DNA of 64,000 bases from Yokenella regensburgei ATCC 49455 (GCF_000735455.1 NZ_JMPS01000010.1:62001-126000); one strand, 5' to 3'; counted from the first letter of the stretch, positions 34,877 to 45,002 are shown. Notes: generated by a model not told the origin, from the sequence alone. Numbers and translations: made by a program.

Positions 34877-36391
34877 TTATGCGCGCCCGGCGGTTCGGAT
34901 CCCCGGGCGCAGCAGCACCTCGGTCAGTTTCTCAAACGGCAGCGGTGCCCAGAAGTAATAGCCCTGTAACAGGGTGATGTGCTGCTGGTTCATATGGTCG
35001 AGCTGCTGGGCAGTCTCGACCCCTTCCGCCACAATCCGTAGCGACAGCGCCTTCGCCATATCGATAACGCAGTCCACCAGCCGGGTCGACTCCGGATCTT
35101 CGGTGATCCGCCCAACGAAGCTGCGGTCAATTTTGATGTAATCCACCGAAAATTCATTCAGATAGGCCAGCCCGGAATAGCCGGTACCGAAATCATCCAG
35201 CGCCAGCGCCACGCCATTTTCCCGCAAATCCGCCAGCGCTTTACGGCTTTCCGTCGTCAGCTCCAGCGGTTCCCGCTCGGTAATTTCCAGAATCAACGTC
35301 ACGCGCTTTGCGCCAAAGGCGGCAATAAACGTGCGGCAATCATCCAGCAGCCCCGGCGAATGAATATGCGCGGCGCTGATGTTGAAGCTGATATGCAGCC
35401 CCTCCGGTACGTCAGCCATAATCGTTTGCATATCACGCATCGTGCTCATCATCAGATGGTGGGTCAGCGGCAGGATCAGGCCGCTTTTTTCCGCCACCGG
35501 AATAAACACATCCGGAGGAATAAATCCGGAGACCGGGTGCTTCCAGCGCGCCAGCACTTCGTAGCCATGGATCTCGCCGGTGATACCGTTCACCACCGGC
35601 TGATAGTACGGAACAATTTCTCCCTGGCTGATGGCGTTTTTCAGCGTCTCTTCCGGACTGGTGAATTTGTTCAGGTAGCGCCATAGCAGAAGTGCGGCAC
35701 CAAACGACCACAGCAGAGAAAACAGCAGCAACAGCCAGCCCTGCTCCCAAAGGCGCTGCGGGCTAAAGCGCGCGGGTGGCTCAAAGCTCACGCCAAAGTC
35801 ATAACGTGCGGAAGCTAATTGCGTTAACCCCGGCCCGACCGCGCTGAGGGAGCCATTCCAGGAGTATTTCTGCTCCCCTACCTGCAGATACAGCGGAGAT
35901 TCCCCGGGAGGCACCTCCAGGCTGTCGCGCAGATAGACGTCGCGCAGGGTCACCACCACGTGTCCGGTCGGAAACGACGCCAGATAAACCAGCCGTGAAA
36001 CCTGTCGCGGTGAACGGTTGTCGGTATAAAACATCAGCGAGGTTCGCGGCAGCGCACTATAGGGTACCAACTCCGTTTTTGCGCCCAGCAGCGAAGAGCA
36101 CCAGATCCACTCCCCACGCAATAAACTCACCGAGCGAATGTGAGGTAAAAATGCGGCTAATTCATTGAGCGTTTGCTGTGTATCTGGCGTGCAGCGGCTG
36201 GTTAATAATACCCGGGCGTCTTCGGTGGCCTGCCTGGCATCATCGAGCATATTTTCAGTTTGCTTTAACGCTTGTGCAGCATGATTCGTCGTCCTGGTCT
36301 GTGCAGAACGAAAAAGTTGCCAGTCAATTATGGCAACACTGAAACCGAGCAGCGTCAAAGCCAGCAGCCCGGTAATTAAAGAATTTTTCAT
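34877..36391 (-). CDS. Membrane c-di-GMP phosphodiesterase (CSS-motif sensor + EAL)
   Basis: A 504-residue protein. A transmembrane helix at 5-25 is followed by a periplasmic CSS domain with the cysteine pair in SRCTPD and WCSS, a second helix near 222-240, and an EAL domain to the end. EAL motifs are YEVLARW (EVL, a known active variant), FNISAAH, EITEREP, DDFGTGYSG, IKIDRSFV and EGVE, so an active phosphodiesterase is likely. The family senses periplasmic redox through the cysteines. It resembles the E. coli PdeB/C/D/G/N group but I cannot say which. It converges on ampC with only 2 bp between. Confidence 0.88.
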   Translation of the reverse strand: MKNSLITGLLALTLLGFSVAIIDWQLFRSAQTRTTNHAAQALKQTENMLDDARQATEDARVLLTSRCTPDTQQTLNELAAFLPHIRSVSLLRGEWIWCSSLLGAKTELVPYSALPRTSLMFYTDNRSPRQVSRLVYLASFPTGHVVVTLRDVYLRDSLEVPPGESPLYLQVGEQKYSWNGSLSAVGPGLTQLASARYDFGVSFEPPARFSPQRLWEQGWLLLLFSLLWSFGAALLLWRYLNKFTSPEETLKNAISQGEIVPYYQPVVNGITGEIHGYEVLARWKHPVSGFIPPDVFIPVAEKSGLILPLTHHLMMSTMRDMQTIMADVPEGLHISFNISAAHIHSPGLLDDCRTFIAAFGAKRVTLILEITEREPLELTTESRKALADLRENGVALALDDFGTGYSGLAYLNEFSVDYIKIDRSFVGRITEDPESTRLVDCVIDMAKALSLRIVAEGVETAQQLDHMNQQHITLLQGYYFWAPLPFEKLTEVLLRPGIRTAGRA

Positions 36392-36553
36392 TTTGTGAAG
36401 GACTTTAAAATAGATAACTAACGGCCAGAACCAATACCGCTCCGTTATCAGATTAGATGAGGAAGAGTGCGCTGACCACTCCTTGACCTCCTTTTTCAGA
36501 AGTTTCCAGACGGGAATATATCGACAATATTGTGTTTTTTATTTGTTTATCAA

Positions 36554-36585
36554 ATAAAAAAACCCGGAAATCCGGGTTTTTCACT
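36554..36585. terminator. proP terminator
   Basis: AACCCGGA and TCCGGGTT pair with A/T runs on both sides (aaaaaaa before, ttttt after), so it can act on both strands. It lies 8 bp beyond the end of proP. Confidence 0.88.
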
Positions 36586-36592
36586 GTCACAA

Positions 36593-38095
36593 TTATTCGT
36601 TTATTTTGGGATGCTGCTGCACCAACCGCGAGCGTTTCTCCTGAAGCTCGGCAATCTCTTTGTCGAGATCGTCAATCTTCTGCTCGATGTTATCGTGATG
36701 CTCCCGCAGGATTTCTTTCGCTTCCTGAAGGTCAGACGCCGCAGGCGTTGCCCCTTTCAGCGGCAGATTCGCGGTCTCTTTCATCATCAGCCCCGTAATC
36801 AGGCCAATCACCGCAATCACCATCAGGTAATACGCTGGCATCATCAGATTCTGTGAGGTTTCCACCAGCCATGCTGCAAGCGTTGGCGTTAAACCAGCAA
36901 TCAGTACCGAGATGTTAAAGGCCGCTGCCAGCGCGCTATAACGAATATGCGTCGGGAACATTGCCGGCAGCGAGGAGGCCATCACCCCGGTAAAACAGTT
37001 CAGGATCACCGCCAGCATCAGCAAGCCGGCAAAAATGAGCCCAATCACGTCGCTGTTAATCAACATAAAGGACGGAATAGCCAGGATAAACAGCGCCACA
37101 CTACCAATCATCACAAACGGACGGCGGCCAAAGCGGTCGCTCAGAAGCCCCATCACCGGCTGCACAAACAGCATACCAATCATGATGGCGATGATGATAA
37201 GCACCCCGTGATCTTCCGAGTAGTGCAGGTTATGCGACAGGTAGCTCGGCATATAGGTCAGCAACATGTAGTAGGTCACGTTGGTGGAAATCACCAGACC
37301 AATACACGCCAGCAGGCTGCGCCAGTGTTTCGTAGCAATCTCTTTGAAGGAGACCTTCGGGCCGTCCTGCAGACCCTGGCGGTCGCCCTGCTCAAGCTTA
37401 TCGACATGCTGCTGGAACGCCGGGGTCTCTTCCAGCGCGTGGCGCAGGTAAAGACCAATCAACCCTAGCGGCAGCGCGAGGAAGAACGGAATACGCCAGC
37501 CCCATGACAGGAAGTTTTCTTCACCCACCACGGTGGAGATCAGCACCACCACGCCAGCACCCAGCACAAACCCGGCAATAGAGCCAAAGTCGAGCCAGCT
37601 GCCCATAAATCCACGCTTGCGGTCCGGCGAATACTCGGCCACAAAGATAGAGGCACCAGTGTATTCCCCACCCACGGAGAAACCCTGCGCCATCTTACAC
37701 AGCAGCAGCAGAACCGGAGCCCAGATACCAATCGACGCATAGGACGGGATCAGACCGATACAGAAGGTACTGAGCGACATGATGACGATGGTGATTGCCA
37801 GAATTTTTTGTCGGCCATACTTGTCGCCGAGCATCCCGAAGAACAGACCACCCAGCGGGCGGATCAGGAAGGGTACGGAGAAGGTCGCCAGGGCAGCAAT
37901 CATCTGCACGCTGGGGTTTGCATCAGGGAAGAAGACCTTACCTAAGGCGAAGGCCACGAAACCATAAACACCAAAATCAAACCATTCCATTGCGTTGCCA
38001 AGAGAGGCGGCTGTTATCGCTTTACGCAATTTACCATCATCGATGATGGTGACATCCCGGAGTGTAATTGGCTTTATTCTTTTCCTTTTAAGCAT
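36593..38095 (-). CDS. proP: Osmosensory proline/betaine:H+ symporter ProP
   Basis: A 500-residue major facilitator that takes up proline, glycine betaine and ectoine under hyperosmotic stress. Twelve helices are followed by a C-terminal extension with heptad repeats (about 455-500, IEQKIDDLDKEIAELQEKRS), the antiparallel coiled coil that tunes osmosensing. Its length equals that of E. coli ProP. A CRP site lies about 260 bp upstream, at the place expected of the E. coli P1 promoter. Confidence 0.98.
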   Translation of the reverse strand: MLKRKRIKPITLRDVTIIDDGKLRKAITAASLGNAMEWFDFGVYGFVAFALGKVFFPDANPSVQMIAALATFSVPFLIRPLGGLFFGMLGDKYGRQKILAITIVIMSLSTFCIGLIPSYASIGIWAPVLLLLCKMAQGFSVGGEYTGASIFVAEYSPDRKRGFMGSWLDFGSIAGFVLGAGVVVLISTVVGEENFLSWGWRIPFFLALPLGLIGLYLRHALEETPAFQQHVDKLEQGDRQGLQDGPKVSFKEIATKHWRSLLACIGLVISTNVTYYMLLTYMPSYLSHNLHYSEDHGVLIIIAIMIGMLFVQPVMGLLSDRFGRRPFVMIGSVALFILAIPSFMLINSDVIGLIFAGLLMLAVILNCFTGVMASSLPAMFPTHIRYSALAAAFNISVLIAGLTPTLAAWLVETSQNLMMPAYYLMVIAVIGLITGLMMKETANLPLKGATPAASDLQEAKEILREHHDNIEQKIDDLDKEIAELQEKRSRLVQQHPKINE

Positions 38096-38498
38096 ATGTT
38101 TTCCTCGTAATCTTTCGTCACGCCCGCACTTTTTTGTGACGACAGCACCCTGTGGTGGTCATCGTGCGTGGCTGGAGTAACGAAATGCTGTGCTCCTCAT
38201 TTCAAGCGTAGCAGGTTTGCCTGCACGGGCTGCTCACCCTTTGTACAACCGAACCTGTTGACGCCTGCTCAGACAAGCTCTGAATATTGACCGCACCCTT
38301 TTCCGGACGGGAAAAATTCAGACTCTGCCTTTTACCCTAACAGCGTTTATATTTGTGATCAACCTCACGAAAATAGAGAGGGTCGATAAATCTGACAATT
38401 TCAGCCGATATTTATGGGGATTCAGCGAGGTAAAAAAACACTATTTTCAGGCATGATTTACACCCTGTAATAACGATATATTCTCGGTTAATGCACCA
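38096..38498 (-). promoter_or_regulatory. proP control region with CRP site
   Basis: This 403-bp gap between yjcZ and proP holds no gene. TGTGATCAACCTCACG (38354-38369) is nearly a perfect CRP site. In E. coli, proP P1 is CRP-repressed and a nearer P2 depends on Fis and RpoS. I could not place the -10 boxes with confidence. Confidence 0.65.
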
Positions 38499-39395
38499 TT
38501 ATTTTCGTGGATGAGAACCCGGTATTTCTTCCTGAGAAAAAAGCTCTTCCATCATCGCATCCACCAGCCTCGCCGCGGAACAAATACGCGGCATCCCCAA
38601 CGCAACGGTCTGCCAGGTCTGAGTAATGGACCAGCTCACAGGATGGTGCTGCGCGGTGCATTCATTGCCGAGCCAGCCCAGCATTTCGCGATAATCCATC
38701 AACAACGCGCTGACCGGTGCGGTCAACCATTGATGATAAAAATGCCGTTCCTGCGGCAATGCATTCATACTCTCAGCCAGATACTGACTCGCCATACTCC
38801 GAAGGTTCTCTTTCAACAGCGTACGCACTTCGTCATTCGCCAGACGACAGGCATCGCCAAACGCCCCCCAGCGCAGCTCTTCCAGCGCGATAAAACAGCG
38901 CCCGGCGAGTGACCAACCGTCATAACTACCCGCATGCCAGCGGGTGAAAACCTGGTCGCTGTGCTCGCCAGCCTGTACCATCAGCCCGCGCTGGCTCAGC
39001 GCACGCTGTTTGTGGGTGGCCCGCTGAAGAAATTGCTCTGCCACCGCGCCATATTGTTCACGGAGCTCCGGTGAGCCCCGGCTTTGCGTTTGCAGGGTTT
39101 GTAAGTACCTGCTCATACGCGTCAGCGCCAGATGGCCCGGGTCAAACATACCAGCCAGCTTTTCTGCAAGCCCCAGGCGCATCACCGGCGTATCAGCAAA
39201 CAGCCCGGCAACGGCCCATGGCATGAGCTGGGTCTGCGCCACAATCTCTTTCATCAGCCGATCGCGGAACAACTGCTGCTGTGGCGTAACGGCTTCCCGA
39301 CGAGGATTATCGATGCCGAGGATCAGCGCCTCGATAAATTTCGGGTGAACAGATTCGAGCAAACGCCCTGGACCTTCCAGCAATCGCGTATTCAT
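38499..39395 (-). CDS. yjcZ: YjcZ, partner of CrfC
   Basis: A 298-residue soluble helical protein matching E. coli YjcZ in context and N-terminus. It has no recognised catalytic motif. Its start overlaps the crfC stop by 4 bp, so the two are translated together. In E. coli the pair has been linked to flagellar control and motility. The function remains unknown. Confidence 0.85.
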   Translation of the reverse strand: MNTRLLEGPGRLLESVHPKFIEALILGIDNPRREAVTPQQQLFRDRLMKEIVAQTQLMPWAVAGLFADTPVMRLGLAEKLAGMFDPGHLALTRMSRYLQTLQTQSRGSPELREQYGAVAEQFLQRATHKQRALSQRGLMVQAGEHSDQVFTRWHAGSYDGWSLAGRCFIALEELRWGAFGDACRLANDEVRTLLKENLRSMASQYLAESMNALPQERHFYHQWLTAPVSALLMDYREMLGWLGNECTAQHHPVSWSITQTWQTVALGMPRICSAARLVDAMMEELFSQEEIPGSHPRK

Positions 39396-41719
39396 TTCAT
39401 TTCTGCCGCAAATAGAGCCTGAATATCATCCCGGAGCAGACGCGTATCTTCCTCAACCCAGCGCACTGCTGCCTGATGCTGCTGCAATTGCTGGTTTAAC
39501 GTCATCACTGCCGAATGGTGTAGCTGACGGATGAGAAGGCTCTCCTGCAAACTTTTTTGCAAACCGGCAAGGCTTCGTGAAAAACCGGCAAAGAAAGCGG
39601 TCATCCCCGCAGTAACAGAAACATCGACCTGCGCCGCTAATGCTTTAAGGATTTGCTCACAAAAATGCGCAATATGTGCACTCAGTTTCTGCTTCAGCTG
39701 CGCGAGGTCGATAACAAAGCGGGACTGCGTCATCACGTAGTCATCCCAGCTCCAGCCCGGATTATTCAACCAACGCGATACCGACTCGCGCATCCCGCCC
39801 TTCAGCGCCTGACCGGCGGGGGCATCCTCCCGCACGATGGCATCACTGAAGAACTCCGGCAGGTTAAAATCCAGAAGTCCGGCGCGGAACGTGGGCAGGC
39901 TCACCCTGGCGCGAAAGCCAGACTGGCTGAGTTCCTCTTTAATATGCTGCTCAATGGGTTTGACAGATTCCTGCAGAATGCGCGCCAGGCTTGATTCAAG
40001 CTGGCTAAAGCGAGCGGAAACCTCCCGACTGATAGTTTCCTGAGTACCGAGCAGTACGCTTTCGCATCCCTGACGAATTTTACTCAGCAGACAATGCGCC
40101 TGACTTTCGTCGCTCAACACCACTTCGTTCACTTCAGCAGGCGACAGCATCCGCAGCTCAGCGTCAACCTCACCGCACAGTGTGCGCAGACTGTCTGCGC
40201 TAAACCAGGCGTCAGCCCGGCGGCAGGCGCTCTCCTGAAGCTCACTAATCGCAGCATTCACCGCCGACATCGACTGCCCGACCTCATGGGCAATCTCATC
40301 ATTAACACGCTGCCTGCGGGCAGCAAACTGCGTCATACTGACTTCAAGTTCATCGATATGATGGATAAGTGTATCGAATTTCACACTCATCACCTGCTGG
40401 CGGAAATCCAGATACTCCTGCGCCGCCTGCGCATAATTCAGCAGCTTGTGCGAGGCGGAACGCAGGGCGAACAGTGACGCATTGAGATGCGCCGCGTGCA
40501 GTAGCTTGCTGATAGGCTGTTCAAAGAGCGAATCTTCCCACAGCAGATCCGCCGCATGGCGAATGTGTTCAATATCGTTAAGATCGGCACTGCGCCAGCG
40601 ACGGCCCAGCGCCGCTTCGGCAAAGTCCTGTACCCAGCGCTGCTCGTCCGGCGGCGGAAGCTTCCCACGCAGAACAAGCTCATGGCGTGCCCGGTTTGCC
40701 AGATAACCCCACATCGAAGAGACCGGAAAGATCTGCCCGGGGCGAATGCTGCCTTTCATCAGCGTCCCGCAGATGAGCGCCCGCACCTGATCTTCGTCAT
40801 CGCTGTTACGATCTTGTTGATCGAACTTATTCACCAGCGCGTACAACGGTACCGACGGCCCTACCGCCGTCACCGCCTGACGTACTTCCTGATCGGAAAC
40901 GGACTTAAGCTGGGTGTAGTCCATCACCACCAGCACCGCCGATGCACGTGCCAGCTGTTCATCCAGCATCTTTTGCAGATGCGGCTGACCCGCCTCATTC
41001 GGCCCCGGCGTATCCAGCAGGGTGAGCTGGCCGGGAAAATTGCCCATCCCGGCAAGATGGACAAACTCCACCTCAATCACCGGAATGTGCTCAATGGCGG
41101 CATAGTCGGCAAAAGGGAAATCTACCTCCAGCACCTGCGACAGACGCACCAGATCGTTGAGGCTTTTCAGGCAGTGGAAAATCGGCTGCGCGCCCAGATA
41201 GTGCTTTTCGAATGCCACCCCGTGAGCAATACGCTCCAGCAGCGCCGCCATGTCCTTATCCAGCTCCAGCGTTTCTGCAAGCGTTGCGCGATCGATATGG
41301 CGGAGCTTTCCCTGCAGCGCCTGCATAAGATTATCGATAGGCTCCGGATGCATAAAATGCAGACTCGGCTCTTTCTGACCCGCCGTATGGCGGATCAGCG
41401 TCGGTAATGCCGTCATCGGGCGATTGCGATTGGGTAACACCTCAGTACCCACGATGGCATTGATGGTGGTTGATTTACCTGCCTTCATCGTCCCAACAAT
41501 CGCCAGTACCATTTCCAGCCGCGTCACCTTGCGCAGCTCATTATGTAGCGTGGCCTGCTGAGCGCTAATTTCCTGGGCGCTGAAAACCGCAGAGTTTGAC
41601 GCGGGTAAATCTTGCGTACTGTTGCCCGGTAACGCACTCAGTTGTTGCAGTTGCTGTAACGCAAGCTGCAGCAAGCGTTCAGCTTCCTGGCTTAATTCGT
41701 ATATTGTCTGTGTGTACAT
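39392..41719 (-). CDS. crfC: Dynamin-like GTPase CrfC (YjdA)
   Basis: A 775-residue dynamin-family GTPase, somewhat longer than E. coli CrfC (742). The P-loop is GTMKAGKS at residues 76-83, the switch region DTPGPNEAG follows near 235-245, and NKFDQQD is the G4 motif. The C-terminal half is helical. E. coli CrfC helps nascent-DNA colocalisation and binds the replication clamp through an N-terminal QLALPW-type motif; here the matching stretch (about 35-42) reads TQDLPASN, so that motif looks lost. The first gene of the crfC-yjcZ pair. Confidence 0.92.
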   Translation of the reverse strand: MYTQTIYELSQEAERLLQLALQQLQQLSALPGNSTQDLPASNSAVFSAQEISAQQATLHNELRKVTRLEMVLAIVGTMKAGKSTTINAIVGTEVLPNRNRPMTALPTLIRHTAGQKEPSLHFMHPEPIDNLMQALQGKLRHIDRATLAETLELDKDMAALLERIAHGVAFEKHYLGAQPIFHCLKSLNDLVRLSQVLEVDFPFADYAAIEHIPVIEVEFVHLAGMGNFPGQLTLLDTPGPNEAGQPHLQKMLDEQLARASAVLVVMDYTQLKSVSDQEVRQAVTAVGPSVPLYALVNKFDQQDRNSDDEDQVRALICGTLMKGSIRPGQIFPVSSMWGYLANRARHELVLRGKLPPPDEQRWVQDFAEAALGRRWRSADLNDIEHIRHAADLLWEDSLFEQPISKLLHAAHLNASLFALRSASHKLLNYAQAAQEYLDFRQQVMSVKFDTLIHHIDELEVSMTQFAARRQRVNDEIAHEVGQSMSAVNAAISELQESACRRADAWFSADSLRTLCGEVDAELRMLSPAEVNEVVLSDESQAHCLLSKIRQGCESVLLGTQETISREVSARFSQLESSLARILQESVKPIEQHIKEELSQSGFRARVSLPTFRAGLLDFNLPEFFSDAIVREDAPAGQALKGGMRESVSRWLNNPGWSWDDYVMTQSRFVIDLAQLKQKLSAHIAHFCEQILKALAAQVDVSVTAGMTAFFAGFSRSLAGLQKSLQESLLIRQLHHSAVMTLNQQLQQHQAAVRWVEEDTRLLRDDIQALFAAEMK

Positions 41720-42065
41720 GGTTAAAGTATTCCCTTAACGCAAATTTTATTACTTTTAATTGTTGCTTTTCTTATTAGCCGGATATTGTTTTTGGAATAT
41801 ATTTTTAATTACATCGAATATCTTTATGCTTGTATTCATTAATATTTTATTCCGACTTGAGCCCGATAGAAAGCGAGCGATAAACAGCGTAGCGCATTTT
41901 AAAAAATAATCCGGATATATCTTTAGTTATTTTCCCTACGTGATTGCAGGGACTTCTGCAGTATGGTTATCGCTACGTTCAGAAATAGTACCGACAAATG
42001 TGGGGATTTGAGGTATAATTGGGCCTATTTTCGGCGAACTGCCATTTTTTGAGAGGATTTTTTCG
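41720..42065. promoter_or_regulatory. AT-rich gap between divergent crfC and yjdM
   Basis: 346 bp without a gene. On the plus strand TATAAT (42016-42021) is a good -10 box for yjdM, with CCGACA near 41991 as a weak -35. The side facing crfC is very AT-rich and suggests H-NS binding or a weak promoter, but no clear sigma-28 or sigma-70 box was found. Confidence 0.5.
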
Positions 42066-42401
42066 ATGTCACTTCCACACTGCCCAAAATGTAATTCCGA
42101 ATATACCTATGAAGACAATGGCATGTACATCTGCCCGGAATGCGCGCACGAATGGAACGATGCTGAGCCTGCACAGGACGCTGATGCCCTGATCGTAAAA
42201 GATGCTAACGGCAACCTGCTGGCTGACGGCGACAGCGTGACGGTCGTGAAAGACCTGAAGGTTAAAGGCAGCTCTTCCATGCTGAAAATCGGCACCAAAG
42301 TGAAGAACATCCGTCTGGTTGAAGGCGATCACAACATCGACTGCAAAATTGATGGCTTTGGCCCGATGAAACTGAAATCTGAGTTCGTGAAAAAGAACTG
42401 A
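42066..42401 (+). CDS. yjdM: Zinc-ribbon protein YjdM (PhnA)
   Basis: A 111-residue protein nearly identical to E. coli YjdM. An N-terminal zinc ribbon has Cys6, Cys9, Cys23 and Cys26 (CPKC and CPEC) and is followed by a beta-rich KOW-like domain. Although once called phnA it is not a phosphonoacetate hydrolase and not part of the C-P lyase operon. The ribosome site GAGG lies ahead of the ATG. Confidence 0.96.
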   Translation: MSLPHCPKCNSEYTYEDNGMYICPECAHEWNDAEPAQDADALIVKDANGNLLADGDSVTVVKDLKVKGSSSMLKIGTKVKNIRLVEGDHNIDCKIDGFGPMKLKSEFVKKN

Positions 42402-42534
42402 TTTTTCTGTTAGGTATGCCCGGTAAGCCCAGCGCTGCCGGGTATGCTCCCCGATGCACTTCGTTTATCCCTCCTGTAATCTGTACAAAAATCGAACTAC
42501 ACTTAACGGGTTTCCCTTTTCTGAGGTAACGATT

Positions 42535-42969
42535 ATGCCGTTAAGTCCCTACGTCTCATTCCCTGGCAACTGCGCCGATGCCATCGCCTTTTATCAAAAA
42601 GCGCTGGGTGCAGAACTCCTCTACAAAATTACCTTCGGCGAAATGCCGAAAAACGATCAGAACAGCGATGAAGGCTGTGCCTCTAACATGCAGTTCTCAG
42701 ACACTGATATCGCTCACGCTAACCTGCGTATTGCCGAGAGCAGTATCATGATGAGTGACGGAATGCAGCGTGAAAATCTGCAATATTCCGGCTTTACCCT
42801 CGCGCTGGATCCGCCGAACGTGAACGTTGGCAAGGCCTGGTTCGATGCGCTGGCGGAAGGCGGAAAAATCGGGATGGCCTGGCAGGAAACCTTCTGGGCG
42901 GAGGGTTTTGGGACCGTCACCGATAAGTTCGGCGTGCCGTGGCTGGTCAATGCCGTAAAAGCGCAGTAA
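42535..42969 (+). CDS. yjdN: Glyoxalase/VOC-fold protein YjdN (PhnB)
   Basis: A 144-residue VOC-fold protein, close to E. coli YjdN (147). Typical segments are LSPYVSFPGNCADAIAFYQK at the N-terminus and FWAEGFGTVTDKFGVPWL at the C-terminus. Its activity is unknown. The start MPLSPYVS follows GAGG; upstream in-frame codons are not supported. Confidence 0.92.
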   Translation: MPLSPYVSFPGNCADAIAFYQKALGAELLYKITFGEMPKNDQNSDEGCASNMQFSDTDIAHANLRIAESSIMMSDGMQRENLQYSGFTLALDPPNVNVGKAWFDALAEGGKIGMAWQETFWAEGFGTVTDKFGVPWLVNAVKAQ

Positions 42970-42978
42970 CCCTGTCCG

Positions 42979-43001
42979 GACGGGCCCGAACGTGGCCCGT
43001 C
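42979..43001 (+). terminator. Hairpin after yjdN
   Basis: GACGGGCC pairs with GGCCCGTC across CGAACGT, 9 bp after yjdN, without a T tract. It may end the yjdN transcript ahead of the phn promoter. Confidence 0.5.
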
Positions 43002-43028
43002 ACTTAGCCTCGTGAACTCTTCATCTCT

Positions 43029-43057
43029 CAGTAACCATCACTTAACCAAAATGTCAC
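43029..43057 (+). promoter_or_regulatory. PhoB-box candidate of the phn operon
   Basis: Three 7-bp units spaced by 4 bp (CAGTAAC, ACTTAAC, ATGTCAC) lie 44-72 bp before phnC. The last fits the Pho-box half CTGTCAY well and the first fits partly. PhoB control of phn is established in E. coli; the exact register here is an inference. Confidence 0.55.
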
Positions 43058-43100
43058 ACTAATCCGCCAGGATGGGGCCACTTTTTATGGAGGCCGCATC

Positions 43101-43889
43101 ATGCAAACGATGATTCGTGTTGAGAAACTGAGTAAGACTTTCCAGCAGCATCAGGCGCTTCACCGCGTTGATCTCACAATAAATTCCGGTGAGATGGTCG
43201 CTCTGCTTGGGCCATCTGGCTCTGGCAAATCCACCCTCTTACGCCACTTAAGTGGTCTTATCGTCGGTGATAAGACCCCGGACAGCCACGTTGAGCTGCT
43301 CGGCCGTACGGTACAGAAAGCGGGCCGCCTGGCACGCGATATCCGCAAAAGCCGTGCTCACACCGGCTGCATCTTCCAGCAGTTCAATCTGGTGAACCGA
43401 CTGAGCGTGCTTGAGAACGTGCTGATTGGCGCGCTCGGTAGCACGCCGTTCTGGCGCACCTGCTTCAACTGGTTCAGTACCGCGCAAAAACAGCAAGCCC
43501 TGCAGGCTTTAACCCGCGTTGGCATGGCGCATATGGCTCATCAGCGTGTGTCCACCCTGTCCGGTGGGCAACAGCAGCGGGTGGCGATTGCCCGCGCCCT
43601 GATGCAGCAGGCCAAAGTCATTCTTGCCGACGAGCCTATCGCCTCGCTTGACCCGGAATCGGCGCGCATCGTGATGGACACCCTGCGCGATATTAATCAG
43701 AAAGACGGCATCACGGTCGTCGTCACTCTGCACCAGGTGGATTACGCCCTGCGCTACTGCGAGCGCATCGTCGCCCTGCGTCAGGGTCACGTGTTCTATG
43801 ACGGCAGTAGCCAGTTGTTTGATAACGAAAGATTCGACCATCTCTATCGCAGCCTGAACCGCGTCGATGAGAACGCACAGGCCGCTTAA
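43101..43889 (+). CDS. phnC: Phosphonate ABC transporter ATPase PhnC
   Basis: A 262-residue ABC ATPase that powers phosphonate uptake. Walker A is GPSGSGKST, the signature is LSGGQQQRV, and Walker B is [13 protein letters not shown]. First gene of the 14-gene phn operon, preceded by GGAGG and the Pho-box candidate. Confidence 0.97.
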   Translation: MQTMIRVEKLSKTFQQHQALHRVDLTINSGEMVALLGPSGSGKSTLLRHLSGLIVGDKTPDSHVELLGRTVQKAGRLARDIRKSRAHTGCIFQQFNLVNRLSVLENVLIGALGSTPFWRTCFNWFSTAQKQQALQALTRVGMAHMAHQRVSTLSGGQQQRVAIARALMQQAKVILADEPIASLDPESARIVMDTLRDINQKDGITVVVTLHQVDYALRYCERIVALRQGHVFYDGSSQLFDNERFDHLYRSLNRVDENAQAA

Positions 43890-43916
43890 TGACGTTACCC
43901 ATACCGAGGACTGGAA

Positions 43917-44933
43917 ATGAGTTATAAGACGGTTGCCGCGCTGGCGTTCACCAGCATGTTCAGCATCAGCACTCTGTTAAGCCCGGCCCACGCGGACGAG
44001 CAGGAAAAGTCGCTGAATTTTGGCATTATTTCGACAGAATCACAGCAGAACCTCAAACCACAGTGGGACCCGTTCCTGAAGGATATGGAGAAGTCCCTCG
44101 GCATGAAGGTTAACGCCTTCTTCGCACCAGACTACGCCGGTATCATCCAGGGGATGCGCTTTAACAAAGTCGACATCGCCTGGTACGGCAACCTGTCGGC
44201 AATGGAAGCCGTCGATCGCGCCAACGGCCAGGTCTTCGCACAGACGGTGGCGGCTGACGGTTCTCCGGGCTACTGGAGCGTGCTTATCGTCAATAAAGAC
44301 AGCCCCATCAATAACCTGAACGATCTGCTGGCGAAGCGCAAAGAGCTGACCTTCGGTAACGGCGATCCGAACTCCACCTCTGGTTTCCTCGTTCCCGGTT
44401 ATTACGTCTTCGCGAAAAACAACGCCTCCCCGACTGAATTCAAACGCACCGTTAACGCCAACCACGAAACCAACGCCCTTGCGGTGGCTAACAAACAGGT
44501 GGATGTGGCGACCAACAACACCGAAAACCTCGACAAACTGAAGACTTCTGCACCAGACAAGCTGAAAGAACTGAAGGTTATCTGGAAGTCACCGCTGATC
44601 CCGGGCGACCCGATCGTGTGGCGTAAAAACCTCTCCGAAACCACCAAGGACAAGGTGTACGACTTCTTCATGAACTACGGCAAAACGCCGGAGCAGAAAG
44701 AAGTTCTCGCTCGCCTGGGATGGGCCCCATTCCGTCCATCAAGCGACCTGCAGCTGGTGCCGATTCGCCAGCTGGCGCTGTTTAAACAGATGCAGGGCGT
44801 GAAGGACAACAAAGGTCTGAACGAGCAGGAGAAAACCAGCCAGGTGTCAACGCTTCAGGCGCAGCTGGACGACCTCGATCGCCTGACCGCCGCGCTGGGT
44901 GCCATGAGCTCGGTGAATAAAGCGGTGCAATGA
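43917..44933 (+). CDS. phnD: Phosphonate-binding protein PhnD
   Basis: A 338-residue periplasmic binding protein. A signal peptide of about 26 residues ends SPAHA. The mature protein carries the PhnD-family stretches FFAPDYAGIIQGMRFNKVDI and FGNGDPNSTSGFLVPGYY, which form the phosphonate pocket. It starts 27 bp after phnC. Confidence 0.96.
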   Translation: MSYKTVAALAFTSMFSISTLLSPAHADEQEKSLNFGIISTESQQNLKPQWDPFLKDMEKSLGMKVNAFFAPDYAGIIQGMRFNKVDIAWYGNLSAMEAVDRANGQVFAQTVAADGSPGYWSVLIVNKDSPINNLNDLLAKRKELTFGNGDPNSTSGFLVPGYYVFAKNNASPTEFKRTVNANHETNALAVANKQVDVATNNTENLDKLKTSAPDKLKELKVIWKSPLIPGDPIVWRKNLSETTKDKVYDFFMNYGKTPEQKEVLARLGWAPFRPSSDLQLVPIRQLALFKQMQGVKDNKGLNEQEKTSQVSTLQAQLDDLDRLTAALGAMSSVNKAVQ

Positions 44934-44940
44934 TTTTATT

Positions 44941-45002
44941 CCCCTCTCCCCTGAGGGAGAGGGGAATATGCACACGCTGATGCCCTCTCCCACAGGGAGA
45001 GG
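44941..45002 (+). repeat. Tandem CCCTCTCCC palindromes between phnD and phnE
   Basis: Two hairpins fill the phnD-phnE gap: CCCCTCTCCC-CTGA-GGGAGAGGGG (44941-44964) and CCTCTCCC-ACA-GGGAGAGG (44984-45002). They share arms with copies at 427-448 and 61590-61611. They may stabilise the upstream transcript or reduce expression of the distal genes. Confidence 0.8.

Noticed and set aside
44941-45002. CRISPR-like or REP array between phnD and phnE
   Set aside because: Only two short palindromes with no regular spacers; better described as two copies of the CCCTCTCCC hairpin family.
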